Source: Tetrapyrgos nigripes (Eukaryota > Basidiomycota > Agaricomycetes > Agaricales > Campanellaceae). From it: a DNA stretch of 64,000 bases. Each line of letters begins with the position of its first letter. Position 1 is the first letter of the stretch. The translations under genes and the position numbers were made by a program. Below are positions 20,441 through 32,779 of the stretch, piece after piece. Location of the stretch: assembly GCA_013368315.1 (NCBI GenBank), contig JAACJM010000106.1, forward strand, positions 124,001 through 188,000, read 5' to 3'. A model generated the notes under the pieces. The model was not told the origin of the DNA. It was given only the letters and a program-made list of their open reading frames with translations, and made no database searches.

Positions 20441-22265
20441 TTACAAGGCCGAATGAAATGAGGATGAGTTATTTACACTCCCTTTCTGCTTGTGGCTATG
20501 TTCTTACGTTTCCGAATTCTTCCCTCCGATTTTTCCCGAAGTCGATCATACAGTCATTTTGCCCCTTTGGTTTGGCAACCGATCTACGTTCCGTTTCATT
20601 TCCGAACGAGACAGGGTTTGACGTGTCTTCCTTGACAATCCTTCCTTCTTCCCCTCAATGATGTTGGCTCAGATTCTCTGCTTCACTGCTGCTCGTCTCT
20701 GCTTTTGTGCAATTATCCTCCCTTCTCACCTCCGGATATTGGTTACAGGGCAATTTTGCCTATTGACTACAGCTCCATGTTTCTCCGTTCCTGCTCAACG
20801 TCGTGTATTACCTATGGCTCAACGCTGTCTATATTCTCTAGCTCAATGCTGTCTATTACTTATGACTCACCATCTATCATCTACTGCTCAATCTTGTCTC
20901 TTTATCTATCCTCCGAGCTTTATGACCTGTCTACATTTTCAACCCCTGTAATTTCTTCAATCTCACTGCTACATATGCGCTACGGCTCAACCTCATCCTA
21001 TGAGCAGCTTCCTATGTCGCCTGCCCCTTGTGGCCAGCTATCATATGATGTTTCCAACTCTTCTAAGCTTCCTCAAGCTGAGTCTACATTCATGACTCTT
21101 ACTGATTGGACAATTAGTAGTGATACGGCTTACGCTGAGACATTATTTTCTCACTCTAATTATTTATCACTTTGCTGTGCATGTCCGGCTGCATTCTCTC
21201 TCTCCTGGCAACGTTGCATTCATTTTAAAATGTTTCAGGCTATTATCTCTGTCCAATACTTTTCAAAGCATTTACTAGTGTCATTGAATTGCTCACTGCA
21301 TTTCTTATATTGGTCTACTTCCATGTATGAGCTTACCGATCCTTCCCCATTTTTGCCCATCCCGAACATATTGTCCTTTTTTCTGTCCATGAGAATATTG
21401 CCTCCAATTGTCATCTGAGCTTTTTATTTTCTATATGGTCGCTTTTTTACAAGCATGATTTCTTCACCAGAGTCAGTGTGGAACTTAGAGTCTATCACCA
21501 TATATCCAGGTATTATAACAGTACTCTATGCTTTCACTTGGATATTTCTCTGTTAAAGCATTCCATGTACCATTTTCATCAGAGGCAGTTTCCATACTCT
21601 CTTCTTACTGTGATATGAGGATAAGGCTTATCACTTTCTTGAGCAGTAATTTAGTCACATCACTAGGTGCTCTGGTGGATTATCACACCCTATATTATAC
21701 CCTCAATTTATTGCCATATTGTTATCATGTTCTGCTGGAAATAGAAAATTACTTGTCCATATATCAATCCTTGCTTGGTGGTAGAGATTCCAGTCAAGTG
21801 TTCTTTTTTCAGCATATTCAAGATTACCTACTCTTCCCTTGCCAGATACTCAATCCATCGTCAGATGAGTTGTTTACACTCCCTTTCTGCTTGTGGCTAT
21901 ATTCTTGTGTTCCCAACTTCTTCCCTCTGATTTTTCCTGAGGTTGATCATCTGTTTGCCCATTCACCCCTTGGGTTGCGTTTCTGAGTGATAAAGCTGGG
22001 TTCAACGTATCCTGGATATTTCTTCCTTGTTCCACTCATGATGTTGACTGGAACTTCTCTGCTTCGTTGCTCTGGTGCAATTATTCTCACCTATCAACTC
22101 CAGATATTGATTACAGGTCAATTCTGCCTATTGAATATGGCTCAATGTCATTTATCTATCATGGCTTCTTGTCTCTCCAGTATGGCCCAACATCATTTAT
22201 TTTTTGCTGCCCGATGTCTCATAACTATGCCATCTCGACATCGTCCACATTACAGGCTTGAGGCC
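20441..22265. repeat. 1.4-kb spaced direct duplication with family A terminus
   Basis: 20465-20870 and 21870-22240 are diverged direct copies (shared TTTACACTCCCTTTCTGCT, CTTCCCTC, CAATTATYCTC, GATATTGRTTACAGG). The left copy begins with TTACAAGGCCGAATGAAATG (20441-20460), the inverted family A end. The interior (20950-21860) is unique here. Frames 20705-21418 and 21528-21986 are open but low-complexity and match no family I know. Both copies could be subterminal parts of one element or a simple segmental duplication. Confidence 0.5.
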
Positions 22266-22392
22266 TCATACTCGCCACGCATTAGTGTTGGCCCACAGCC
22301 ACTTCATACAGGTAGGACTTGAGGTTTCTCTCCGGCAAACTATTAGACTTGTGTAAATCATAAATCTAAACTTGTGTAAATGACATGTGTGA

Positions 22393-22803
22393 CACTGGAA
22401 GCAAATTCCTGTAAATACACTGCTATACAGGGGTATTACAGCAGCCTTACTACAAGTCATTCAATAAGTAATACACCTTACATTACAGGAGTATTACAAA
22501 CACATATTTTTCAGAACAATCCTGTAAGACTGCTGTAAATCAGGGTGAATTACAGCAACATTTCAGTGTGACAATATGACAGTAACACATTCTGTAATAC
22601 AGAGGTATTTCAGAGTGACACTGGAAGAAATTCATGTAATTACCTCCCCCCTGCTTTACAGCAGTCTTACAGGATTGTTCTGAAAAATATATGTGTTTGT
22701 AATACTCCTGTAGTGTAAGGTGTATTACTTATTGAATGACTTGTAGTAAGGCTGCTGTAATACCCCTGTATGGCAGTGTATTTACAGGGATTTGCGTCCA
22801 GTG
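22393..22803. mobile_element. 411-bp CACTA-like foldback MITE
   Basis: Starts CACTGGAAGCAAATTCCTG and ends ...GGATTTGCGTCCAGTG, flanked by TGA (22390-22392) and TGA (22804-22806). Arms of ~170 bp are inverted copies of each other and contain the block CATTCAATAAGTAATACACC. No coding capacity. CACTG termini with a 3-bp duplication point to the CACTA (EnSpm) superfamily. Same modules occur at 33947-38040 and 48411-50995. Confidence 0.8.
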
Positions 22804-22839
22804 TGAGTATGGGTGAAATAGTGTATCAAAATCCGATTT

Positions 22840-23870
22840 TTTGACAGGTTTATTTTTGAGACAGGTACAGACAAAAACCTGGGGAAATGAGACAGGCCTT
22901 CACATTGAATTGACAGGCCATAAGGCAGTTGAAGATGCCAGGGGCATTAAGTTCAAAGGAGGTTTGTAGTCGAACTTATGGCAGGTTTTCTGGTCTAGCA
23001 GATTGCCTCGTTGAAAATAGATGTGAGTAGGTTTGCCATATCAGACATGACTGGAAAGATATACTAGATCTAAGTCTACTTGCTAGGATACAGAGTCCAC
23101 AAGCCCCTAAATGTCTTTGATGCATTTCCTGATATTTCCTGCAGTTCGTTTCTATTCCACACAATAGCACACCTTCATATTCATATCATCATACAATCCT
23201 CTCTTCTTTCGGCAGATACCAGCAATTTTTGCTTGGTGATCCATGCTCAATATGTGCCAGATGCGACCACATTGACTAGTAAGAGTGGCTTCTTCTCTCT
23301 TAATCTTGTTCTACATCCTTTCCTTCTTTATTCTGAATGAGTGCATACCCCAATATAGAGAGTTCACATGTCTTTATACAGACTCAATACATACATAATC
23401 TATAATGTTGAGCCATGAGATCCAGCTTTTCGTCCTATAGCGCTTAGTGAATTTGAGGATTTCAGCTCTGAATTGGCTCTGGACTGAGTTCTTTCCCTGA
23501 GAATCAACACTAAGTATCTTGTCAGGATCTCAGCCTGTGAAGACTCAACCTGTCTACATTCAGAACCTGCTAAATTTGAACCCATTCAGCAGCCTGTCTC
23601 AAATTTGAGCCCCTTTTCTATATGGTATACTTCAACCTGTCTGAAATTTACCCATGTCAATTTCTGTCTTTTGAAATGAAATCTGACCTGCTTGATTGCA
23701 AAGACTTATCTGAAGAAACCTTGTTTTCATTGTGGTTTGACCTGTTATTCAACAGGTTATCCTGCTGAAAATGGACTTTTAGAGCTCTGAAAACCTGGCA
23801 TTAACAGGTCTACTTGTTGAGAAATGACCTGTTTTTCGAAGATTTCACTTGAATTTTGATACAGTATTTC
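22840..23870. repeat. Region bounded by ACCTGTC/GACAGGT subterminal repeats
   Basis: GACAGG occurs repeatedly at 22843-22917 and its complement CCTGTC/ACCTGTY at about 23535-23850, with a few in the reverse sense. Such clusters of one short motif near opposite ends are typical of DNA-transposon subterminal regions. No TIR was fixed and no transposase is seen between. Confidence 0.4.
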
Positions 23871-24510
23871 TGCCATATGTGAGTTCTGGCCATGATGGAT
23901 GCATGTTCTCAAATTTTCCCCCTTTCTTTCTTCTCCTTATTTATACCCCATTGTGCGTAAGCATATGGTAGGGTCTATCTACTACATTGTCATGTATGGA
24001 GTGCCCATAGCGTGTTTCTATCATAATGTGCCTGAGAAGGCAGCTGCATTGAGCTACCTAAAGAGGACTGTTAGTATGTAGGTAAGTGACAGGGCCTAGT
24101 AACCCATCATGTGGAAACTTGATTATAGAATATAGTAGAATCCCTTTTCATGCCAGGCTGTCTTATCTCAGTTGCTTCCTTCATTTTACACATGCCATCT
24201 AGCCCATTCAGACCCCATCTCCCTGTCAAGACTGATGCTGGCCTCTGGCACTACAGTGCAGTGATTAATTGTGCTGCTGGGCTCTGTATGCTGTCCATTT
24301 TTTCAGGTCATCACTCCAGGCGGCAAGACATGCGTACCCAACTCCACTGCAAGCCTGGACTTTTCTAACCATGTGGGCTTATCGATTATGAAATATGCTG
24401 AATGTTGGGGATGATCAGCTGCTGTACAGTGCAGGATGCTGAATGGAGAAAGGCAGGCATGGGAAAAGCTGAAAAGAGGCAGGCCCAAAGACAGTGAGTG
24501 TGGCAATTGG
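23871..24510. other. Spacer, nothing recognised
   Basis: Only short overlapping frames on both strands; no domain, RNA gene or repeat boundary identified. Confidence 0.35.
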
Positions 24511-24550
24511 CAGTGGTAGAAATCTGGAGTGTCTAAATGTGTTGACTGGC

Positions 24551-24653
24551 AGGGATTGGGGGATCCAGCAAGGATTGAACCAGCGAGGTGTTAAACTGCA
24601 TCTTCCACGTGTTGAACAGGGACAGTGGACCACTATGCCACTGCACCCCCGTT
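24551..24653 (-). repeat. tRNA-like sequence, possible SINE head
   Basis: On the minus strand an A-box-like TGGCATAGTGGTC is followed ~55 bp later by B-box GGTTCAATCC, bounded by GGGGGTGCAG and GGATCCCCC. A full cloverleaf does not form (T-stem and acceptor pair poorly), so it is a tRNA-derived relic rather than a tRNA gene. Confidence 0.35.
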
Positions 24654-24654
24654 C

Positions 24655-24800
24655 TCTCAATGTTGGAAAGGCCACCAATCTGTCTTCCCTCAGAGTCGGA
24701 TGTCCATGTTGGGATTTCTTGCAGTCCCATTTTATTCCTTTCTGGAGTAAGAACAGAAGTGCTGGCCTTTTAGGGCCTTTTATAGTTGGACTTTGGCTGG
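24655..24800. repeat. Family C dispersed repeat fragment
   Basis: Matches 44535-44690: shared CTCTCAAYGTTGG, TCTTCCCTCAGAGTCGGATG, TAGTTGGACTTTGGCT. Breaks off at the start of the next element. Confidence 0.6.
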
Positions 24801-24802
24801 AC

Positions 24803-26956
24803 TGCATCAGCAAAAATACAAGTGGACTTTCCTGGACTTCCAAAGACTTTTCATACCTTTTTCAGGAGAGGACCTTTTCAGGACTTTTTTTGGAGTACTT
24901 TTTTGGGACTTTTACTTACTGAAGTACTTTTTTACCAGTCTTTTACAGCCTTTAACTTACCTGAGGACTTTTCAGGACTATTTTTGCAGTACTTTTGAAC
25001 TTTTACTTCTGCAGGCCACCGCTGAGGGTAGAGTATGTACATACATATGCAATAAATGTGCTGCATAGAACATTGCAAGGAATTACTACTAGTAGAAGGG
25101 CAGCAAGTCAGAAACATGTGGATCCTGGATGAATTTCTACATGAAGGGAGATTTGAAGAACAAGCAATAAGAAGGGGATGAATGGGATGCCCACATATTT
25201 GATCAGAACAGTGGGTAGGGGGGTGGGGGTGTGAGAGTAGAGCATAAAAAAGGGCAAGAGAGAGAAACGACAATATTGGCAAATATGTGTTAGTGTAAAT
25301 TCCATTTCACAGTGCTAAGCAAGTAGCATTGATGTCATTGAGAAGAACATGTGGCTGGTCATAGAGGCAGGTCAGAAAGAAAGCGGAGAAGGGCTTGAAG
25401 GACAACAACAATGACATGGGGGATATGAAGGTAATGGCAGTAACAGTGAACTCTGGTGAAATTTTTGTGCAGCTGTCGGGGTCCTGGGGAGTTTGAAACT
25501 CTGCCAACCACCGATACAGTTGCAGTCACATGCTGTTCATTTTGTTGACTCTTCCTCCTTCATGACCACTTCCCTTGTCTCTCAAAATTCTTCTTACTGT
25601 CCTGCTAGCCTTTCTGTTTGCCTCTGTAAGTCACTCAGTGTCTAAAGTATGTCTAGCTCTGTCTTCTGGGCTACTGACTTGCACTTCCAACTTACTTTCT
25701 AGGCCATGCTCTGTAGAGTTGGGATGATTATGGGAATATCAGGCAAGGTTTTTGGAGTAGTGCTCATAGTTTGAAGAAGTCGTTGTGAACTAGTCATTGC
25801 TTCAAGACTCCAGGTGGGTTTCTTACAGTCTCTTCGAGATTTGGCTTGATCTAACTACACCACACAGAATATTTCATCACCCAGGCAGTATCCATCACAG
25901 TATCCATTGAGGATGTTCTTTCCCCCTCTGTATGTGCACACCTTATTAGGTACTAGCTCTCTCTTGATTTTCTTTCCACAGACATGTGTGCAGGTCTACT
26001 AGTCTGATTACAAGTCCTATTTACAGGACAAGTCTTATTGTGAGCTCAAATGGCCGCATTTTTCGTATCCCAGGAAAATATATCCTATTCTGTCAGCTCA
26101 GCAGACTGAGCACCAAGCTTCTCTGCAAATTCTCCATCAACTTTCATTGAGCAAAGAACCAGTGGCCAGTGGCCAGTCCATGACCCACATCTACCTCTTC
26201 AGAGTCTATTGCATTTTGTGCAATGGGACAAGGACTCATACCTGCCACTGTATACAGTGGCCCGCACTGACATATTTACATTGTCTTCAAGAGTCTTCTT
26301 AGGAAAGGTGTGGAATTTGTATGTATACAACTGATATAATCCTTTCTGTGTGTATGTACCTACATATGTACCCAAAATATATGTGCTTTTACAAGGTTTT
26401 TTGAGGTATGCAAACCAAGTTTCCACTGCCTAACTGACATCTTTCACAGTGTCTTTTTCATACTTTTTTGTGTTACAAGGCCTCTTAAAGGCTGAGTTAA
26501 CTTATGTCGACCTCGAAAATTTTACCATGACCTCAAACTCCCACCCCTTTTCGTTGCCACAGCTGGTCTTTGCCCTTCCCAACAACCAGGATGTCCAGAC
26601 TTGGTCTAGACCAGATCCAAGGACCATTGACATCAATAACCATGACATCATGCTAGCATGTCAAATCGGTCTGCTTAGTGCCCTTCTTTCCTCTCACTTT
26701 CCACCAATTCTCCCTCCCTTCTGCATAACCTGAGTTAGACCATGTGAAAGGGCCTTGTAATTTGCCATGCAAAGCGATGGCCCTTTGCCCCAGTACTTTT
26801 TGCAGACTTTTCAGAAGCCAGTTTGAATTTTATTTGACTTCCATAAGCAATTGGACTTGCCTTTTGAAAGTCATCAGGGTAGTCGCAAAAGTACTGAAAA
26901 AGTCGTAAAAAGTCAAAAAAAAGTTCAAAAAAGCCAACTTGTATTTTTACTGACTT
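24803..26956. mobile_element. 2.15-kb TIR element with AAGTACTTTT subterminal repeats
   Basis: Left end CAGCAAAAATACAAGTGG (about 24805) and right end complementary to CAGTAAAAATACAAGTTGG (about 26935-26955). GGACTTTT and AGTACTTTT recur at 24820-25005, their complements at 26785-26930. No transposase domain is evident inside; a family B repeat (26009-26265) is nested. A target duplication could not be matched. Confidence 0.5.
26009..26265 (-). repeat. Family B palindrome/TIR repeat, copy 2
   Basis: Reverse orientation of 15231-15466: TIR end TACAAGTCCT (26009-26018), other TIR AGGACTCATA (26231-26240), then the perfect palindrome GCCACTGTATACAGTGGC (26244-26261). Interior matches copy 1 (CCCAGGA, CTCACAATAAGACT, CTCTGAAGAG). 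Confidence 0.7.
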
Positions 26957-27109
26957 GGGTGTAAGAGGCCAAGCTATGCTGGCAGGAACAATTACTATGT
27001 TTTCAATCTTATACTTACTTTGGGTTCTGTAATGCATATCTAGACTCTCTGAACAAAAGCCATTGTAAGTCATAACTGGGGTAGCAGGGTTTCTTTTGCT
27101 CTCACTCTT

Positions 27110-27870
27110 GATTTAAATGGAGCCAAAATTGGCCCACAACACATACATCCACTCACATACCCTCCCCCTCATCCCCATAAACTCCTATCTCCATGTCCAG
27201 ACCAGCTATCAGTGTGGGTTTCTTTTCCCCCTATTCTTGAGCTCATTGAGGCCAGAATGGCCCCACAACAGAAATAAACCATGGTCAACTCCCCTCCACT
27301 TGCATACCCTCCTCATCACCCTTCCCACAAACTCATATCTCCATGTCCAGACCACTTATCACTGTGGGATTTCCCCGCTCTTATTCTAGATTTTAATGAA
27401 GCCATAATGTGCCTACAACAGATATACATCCTTGATCAAACTTCCCTCTGCTCACTTACCCCCCTCACCCACCATACATTCATATCTCCATGTCCAGACC
27501 ATCTATCAGTATGAGGTTTCTTTCCGTCTTATCCTTGAGTCCAATGAGGCCAGAATGGCCCACAATACAAATAAACTGATCAACTCCCCTCCTCACCTCC
27601 CCACATACTCATATCTCCATCTCCAGACCACCTATCACTGTGGGGTTTCTTTTCCTCTCATTCTTGAGTTAAATAAGGTCAGAATGGCCCCACAACTTCC
27701 CTCCACTTACATACCCTCCCCCTCACCCCCCATAAACACATATCTCCATGTCTAGACCACCTATCACTGTGGGGTTTCTTTCCCTCTTATTCTTGAGTTA
27801 AATGAGGCCAGAATGGCCCCACAATATGAATAAACCCTTCACCAACTTCCCTCCACTCACAGAGACTTCC
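27110..27870. repeat. Minisatellite, ~130-150 bp unit, about five copies
   Basis: CTCCATGTCCAGACCA...TATCACTGTGGG recurs at 27189, 27340, 27487, 27616 and 27753 with GAGGCCAGAATGGCC between. The open frames here are by-products of the repeat. Confidence 0.75.
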
Positions 27871-28533
27871 ATGGAAACCTCAACTACATTCAATATGTCT
27901 TTCTCCTCATCCCTCAATCATCTCTGCAGGGATTTATACTATTACAACCAGAACATCTATCACCTATGGCACTTGTAATTTCCTCCTGATGGAATAAAGT
28001 CAAGCAATAGCCAAAGGAATTGACCAGAAACTCATCTCACATACTCCTTTGACCTCTAACACATCTTTTTAGTCACTAGTGTAAAAGAAACAAGTGAAAC
28101 ATCCTTCAAGTTACCTGTGTTTCCACCATGTTGGTAATATAAATGAGCTTTTAGGTGTAGGAAAGCCCCTTTGGTGTAATGGTTATATGCCTATACATAA
28201 GTGTCATTCTGGCATGTCAGCTGCCATCACCTTCTCCTGTTAATGTTCCTTCATCTGTTACCTCTCCTTCTCCAGCTGCCTCTCCTATACTCCTTATGAA
28301 CAATGTTTCTTTATGTTCTAACAATGCCTTGTCTTCTACCCATTCTACCATGTCTGCTACTACTTATGCTACTGCTTCTACTACTTCTGCTCCTGTATAT
28401 ACTACTACTTCCTGTGTTCCACCTATCTCTTCTCTACCTACCTTCTCAGTTTCTCCTCTTGGCTCTTCCTCCACCTCCAATGGTCCTGCTCCTGTATTAA
28501 CTCCATCCAATGGTCCTCCTCCTATTTGTCTAT

Positions 28534-28901
28534 TGTTAAGCAGGCATGGTATGGTCCTGTACACTACTAAACGCAGTAGCAACTATGCAACTTACCTGTG
28601 GATAGAGAGTAGCTTGTAAGGCTAGTTAGAGGCTTGTAGAGCGATGAGAGTTAAGTATAAAACTTGTTATTTGGAGGACTATCTACAAGTCCTTATATAT
28701 CTTTGAGGAGGTACAAATACATGTAAACTAATACTAGAGTAACAATAAGATTCTATTGTACTTGATAGTACAATGCTGGTTTCATACACTATTGTCGTAC
28801 TACATTTATTGTCTATATAATCTTATTGTTCTATTTATAACTACCACTATTGTTCTACATAAATGACGTTGATGGCTGCAACTGAATGCACCAATTCAAC
28901 A
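28534..28901 (-). mobile_element. Solo copia LTR, 368 bp, perfect 5-bp target duplication
   Basis: Begins TGTTGAATTGGTGCA on the minus strand at 28901 and ends CTTAACA at 28534; flanked by TCTAT (28529-28533) and TCTAT (28902-28906). Related to the LTR at 52314-52599 (shared GTAGAACAATAG, CTTGTAGATAG, CCTCTAAC, CATGCCTGCTT). It splits LINE ORF1/ORF2 sequence and marks recombination between two LTRs of a full element. Confidence 0.93.
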
Positions 28902-28944
28902 TCTATCTCCTGTTGTATCCTCTACTTCGTCTGCTACCAATGAA

Positions 28945-31900
28945 TTGAATACACATCACCCATTCATTCTGAATGTACAAAGCTGGAACCTTAATGGATC
29001 CTATGACTGTAACTCCTCCCACCCCAAATTTAAGGACTTCTTTGATGGCATAGATGTCTTCATGATCCAAGAAACCCAATCCTATGCCCATGAAAACCTC
29101 CCAGCTCCTGAAGGCAATTGTGCCCATTCTGATTATGAGTCTCCTTGGGGTGGTGTTGCTACTCTTGTCTGTTCATCTCTCAACACCAAGGTCAGGGACA
29201 ACTTCAGTGGTCCTGAACTTCTCACTGTTGAAGTGTGTGGTACTCTGATCATGAACGTTTATGTACTCCTGGCAAGATCTCGACTATGATGGGAAGACTG
29301 GACAACTACTGAACCTTTCCATTTCCTCTGCACCAAAATCTGTCTCGCTCATGAACTCAGCTACCTGCTCATTGTTATGGGTGACCTAAACGCTTGCACC
29401 AGTATCTCTTGCGCATCCAAACAACACCCCTTCCATATCTCCCTAGACTCTAAACCATCCAACAGTCATGGAAAACAACTTTTACAGTGCGTAGACACCT
29501 GCAATGTTTTCATCCTCAATGGTGCTGAAAGCATTCCCGACAATCACTTCCACTTCATGGAACACCACAATGCTGGCAAGGATGATCAAGGCAAAACTAT
29601 CTATCAATGCACAGTCATTGACTATGCCCTTGCTTCCATGGAATGCTTGCCTTTTATTACCAACTTTGAGGTTTCCCCCTGTACAGACTGGTCTGACCAT
29701 TCCTTTCTCAGTCTGTGCATTATATTGCCTGGTGGTCCTCCCTCCTTTCCCTCCTCCTCTTACTCCCATCTATGGCCCAAATTCCATACCTCTCTCATCT
29801 CAGAACTTGATCAACTTCTTGATCATCTCATGAAACAGCCTTCTCCCTCCCTTGAGGAACAATGGTCTAATATTTATGGCCTTGCTACCCTCAAAGACCA
29901 TGCTCACCCACTGCTGGTTGTCTACATCAGTGGTGCTTGCTCTAACAAAGGCCATCTAATGCCACTGCAGGGTCCAGCATATTTTTTGGGTTCCAAAACA
30001 CTTTAAATATGAGTAAGCATGTGCCAGGTACACAGTCGCATTACCATGCTGAGGTATATGCTGTTCTACTAGCCCTGCAACTCACTCCTCCAGATCATGC
30101 CCTCTTTCTCTACTTAACTTCTGAGTCCCTAATACACTCTCTCACTTATGGTGCTCCTGGCCATGCAAAATGTGGCTGGACTGGAACTGGAAATGCATTG
30201 CTCTCAAGATTGCCACCCATCTGCCCCTGTCAAGTTCATCAAACTCGTCTCCAACTCTGCCAATAATCACCAGATTGAGGCAACCACTCTTGTGAAAGCT
30301 GGATGCTAGTTACCCTCTGTTATTATGGGTGATGAAAGCAACGATCTTTCTCTCACTCCTCCAGGTCCTCCCTTCATTCCTCCACCTCACTCTCAGATAC
30401 AGCCTAAAATGTCAACAAATCTCCCCCAGCCTTCATCTCTGCTTCCTACCAAACACCCTCTGTCATCTGCACGCTCATGTCATGGTCATGCCTTCAGGCA
30501 TAGTCTACAAACTGCCATGTGAGACTGAATTGTCAAAGCCAGTGTCTCTCTGGCCACTTTCTGGAAACTCTACAAAAACTTCATTACCCCACTACTCCTC
30601 CTCCCCAGGTGTCTCTATGTGACCTGTACAACTGCTTCCTGATCCCAAACCCTCTCTATTCAACATGGAACAACTGTGCGAACATAACATTCGTGTGCAA
30701 TACTAAATGAAGATATTACAGTATCTGACATCGAGAGCCTGAAATCCTACCTCTCAATCCATCCACACTCCAACACATCTGGAATTGACAATGCCACTTA
30801 CTACCTCATCCTCAAAATTGACAATGACTCCCTCTGTCTCCTATATCATGAATGCTTTCGCACTGGAAAGGTCCCCACTGCCTTGCTAATCACTCTTCCC
30901 TCTGTGCTGCCAAAACGTGGTAAAAACCTGACTGACGCCAACAACTATCACGCTATCACTCTCGAGAGCTGCTTCCTCAAGTTCAGTACCTTACTGGTAC
31001 TCCAGAAACTTACCTCAGCAGCCAAATCTGGTAATCTCCTCTCCCCTTCTCAGAACAGTTTCTGTTCAGGTCACTGTACAAATAACAACACTTTCATACT
31101 GCGATCACTCATCGAACATGCCTGCAGTAACAACAAAATTCTCTTTGTCACTTTCATCAACATTTCAAACACCTTCCCCTCCACAAATCACAATGCGCTT
31201 TGTAATTGCCTTGAAGACCTTTGCCTCACTGGTATCTACTATGACTGGCTCTGAAATCTCTACACCAACATGGGTTATTGCCTCATTCTTGGTGATGAGG
31301 TTTCTGAAGACTTTGAGGCTGGGCCCAGTGTCCTTATGGGTGATCCTGCCTCACCAATGCTCTGGAACCTATATCTCTCTACCTTCTCACTTCCTCCTCA
31401 CGAAGATGACCTCACCATTGATGGCATCACATTCTCTCATCTGGAACATGCTGATGACATGGTTATTATTTCCCAATCTGCTATTGGCCTCCAGCACCAC
31501 CTCGATGCACACAACTTCCTCTCTCTCAGCCCCTCCAAATCTGAGGTTATGGTCTTTGGAGATGTCCATCCAAGAGAAATTTGGTCCATTGCCACTATTG
31601 TCAGTCTTGTCAACCCTATCACCCAGCCAATCTTCTTGGTCAATGGGTATGTCCTAAAGCTCACTGAGAAGTTTAAATATGTTGGTATCCTCTTCCATTC
31701 AGTCGACAGGAACATCTTCTCAGTCAACTATGCCAAGAAAGTGAACACTGCAACTGTTTCTGTTCATGGTATACTTGGCACAGAGCATTTGGTTGATTGG
31801 GGTCATATCCCTCCAAAATCTGCAAAGGAACTGTCCACTGCTCTAGTCAACTGTCACCTCATATTTGGTTGTGAGGTGGTCCTCGACATCACTGACTCTG

Positions 31901-32779
31901 CCATCCACCTTCTCAAAGAGGTCCAGCATCGCTTCTGGTGTCGGATTCTAGGTCTCTCAAACAACTCTATCCTCACTCCTCTATTTACAGAGACTGTGAT
32001 TTGTCCTATTCGTGTCCACCATGCAATCCTCACTCTATCATACCTAAAATATCTCTTCAACCTCATGTTGCACTCAACCTGCTCCTCGCTCTCTGTGCCT
32101 CTCTGATCTGAATCTTCAAGTTGTTATTTGTCACCTACCACATCCTCCCGATCTTCCTAAACTCCAGCTACCACCAAATAACCTCTTATCACTAGCGTCC
32201 ATTGATGAACTCATCAAAGATGTTAAGTCTTACTCCAGCAAATTCCTGCTGGGACAGATTAACTCTTTTAGCTGTCTGAGCCTTCTGCACAATTGGATTG
32301 AGCCCACAGACCCAGACTCTGACCCCTCCCCATCCTCACCAGTGCTGTGCCTTCACCATTACCTACTCCACACTCCTCACCACTGGCATCACAAGTCTCT
32401 CACTCATCTTCTTTGTGGTAACATCTCCCCTTGGGTCTTTTGCTGTTCTCCAGGTAGAACTCCCAGGGATGGTGATGATATACCATTCAAACTGTGCCAT
32501 TTCTGCAAATCATCATATGAGATCCCTGAGCATGTTCTTGTCCAATGCCTGCACCCCCCTCAAATTACTGCACTAGACTCTGTCTTTCTACTCTCCATCC
32601 AGCTCAACCCCCTCAGTTCTCAATCCAATCTCCATTCCTTTGAGTTGCTCAAATTTTGGATCTTCAATTGGAATTTGGTTGCTACTACTGCCGAATTCAT
32701 ACATAATGCTTTTATTATTTGGAAAGACAGGTGTGGTATCCCTCGAATTGATGAAATTTGGACAGATGAGCATGAATAA
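28945..32779 (+). pseudogene. LINE copy 2 ORF2 polyprotein
   Basis: Endonuclease: VQSWNLNGSYDCNSSHPKF, DVFMIQETQSY, MGDLNACTS (29377) and the C-terminal VIDYALAS...DWSDHSFLSL (29610-29715). RNase H: VVYISGACSNKGH (29916-29955), VPGTQSHYHAEVYAVLLALQ (30020-30085), TSESLIHSL; two of the three catalytic acids are replaced. RT: LPKRGKNLTDANNYHAIT (30907-30960), SGHCTNNNTFILRSLIEHA, then HADDMVIISQ (31445-31475) with the catalytic D-D kept, SPSKSEVMVFGD. C-terminus: CHFCKSSYEIPEHVLVQC and RCGIPRIDEIWTDEHE. Frame changes at several points. Confidence 0.85.

Noticed and set aside
28171..28200. tRNA-like 5' half (TGGTGTAATGG A-box) before LINE copy 2, and a T-arm-like segment at 33112-33128 after it, suggesting insertion into a tRNA gene
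   Set aside because: The acceptor halves (GCCCCTT and GTTAGCC) do not pair and no target duplication is visible, so they are not one split tRNA.
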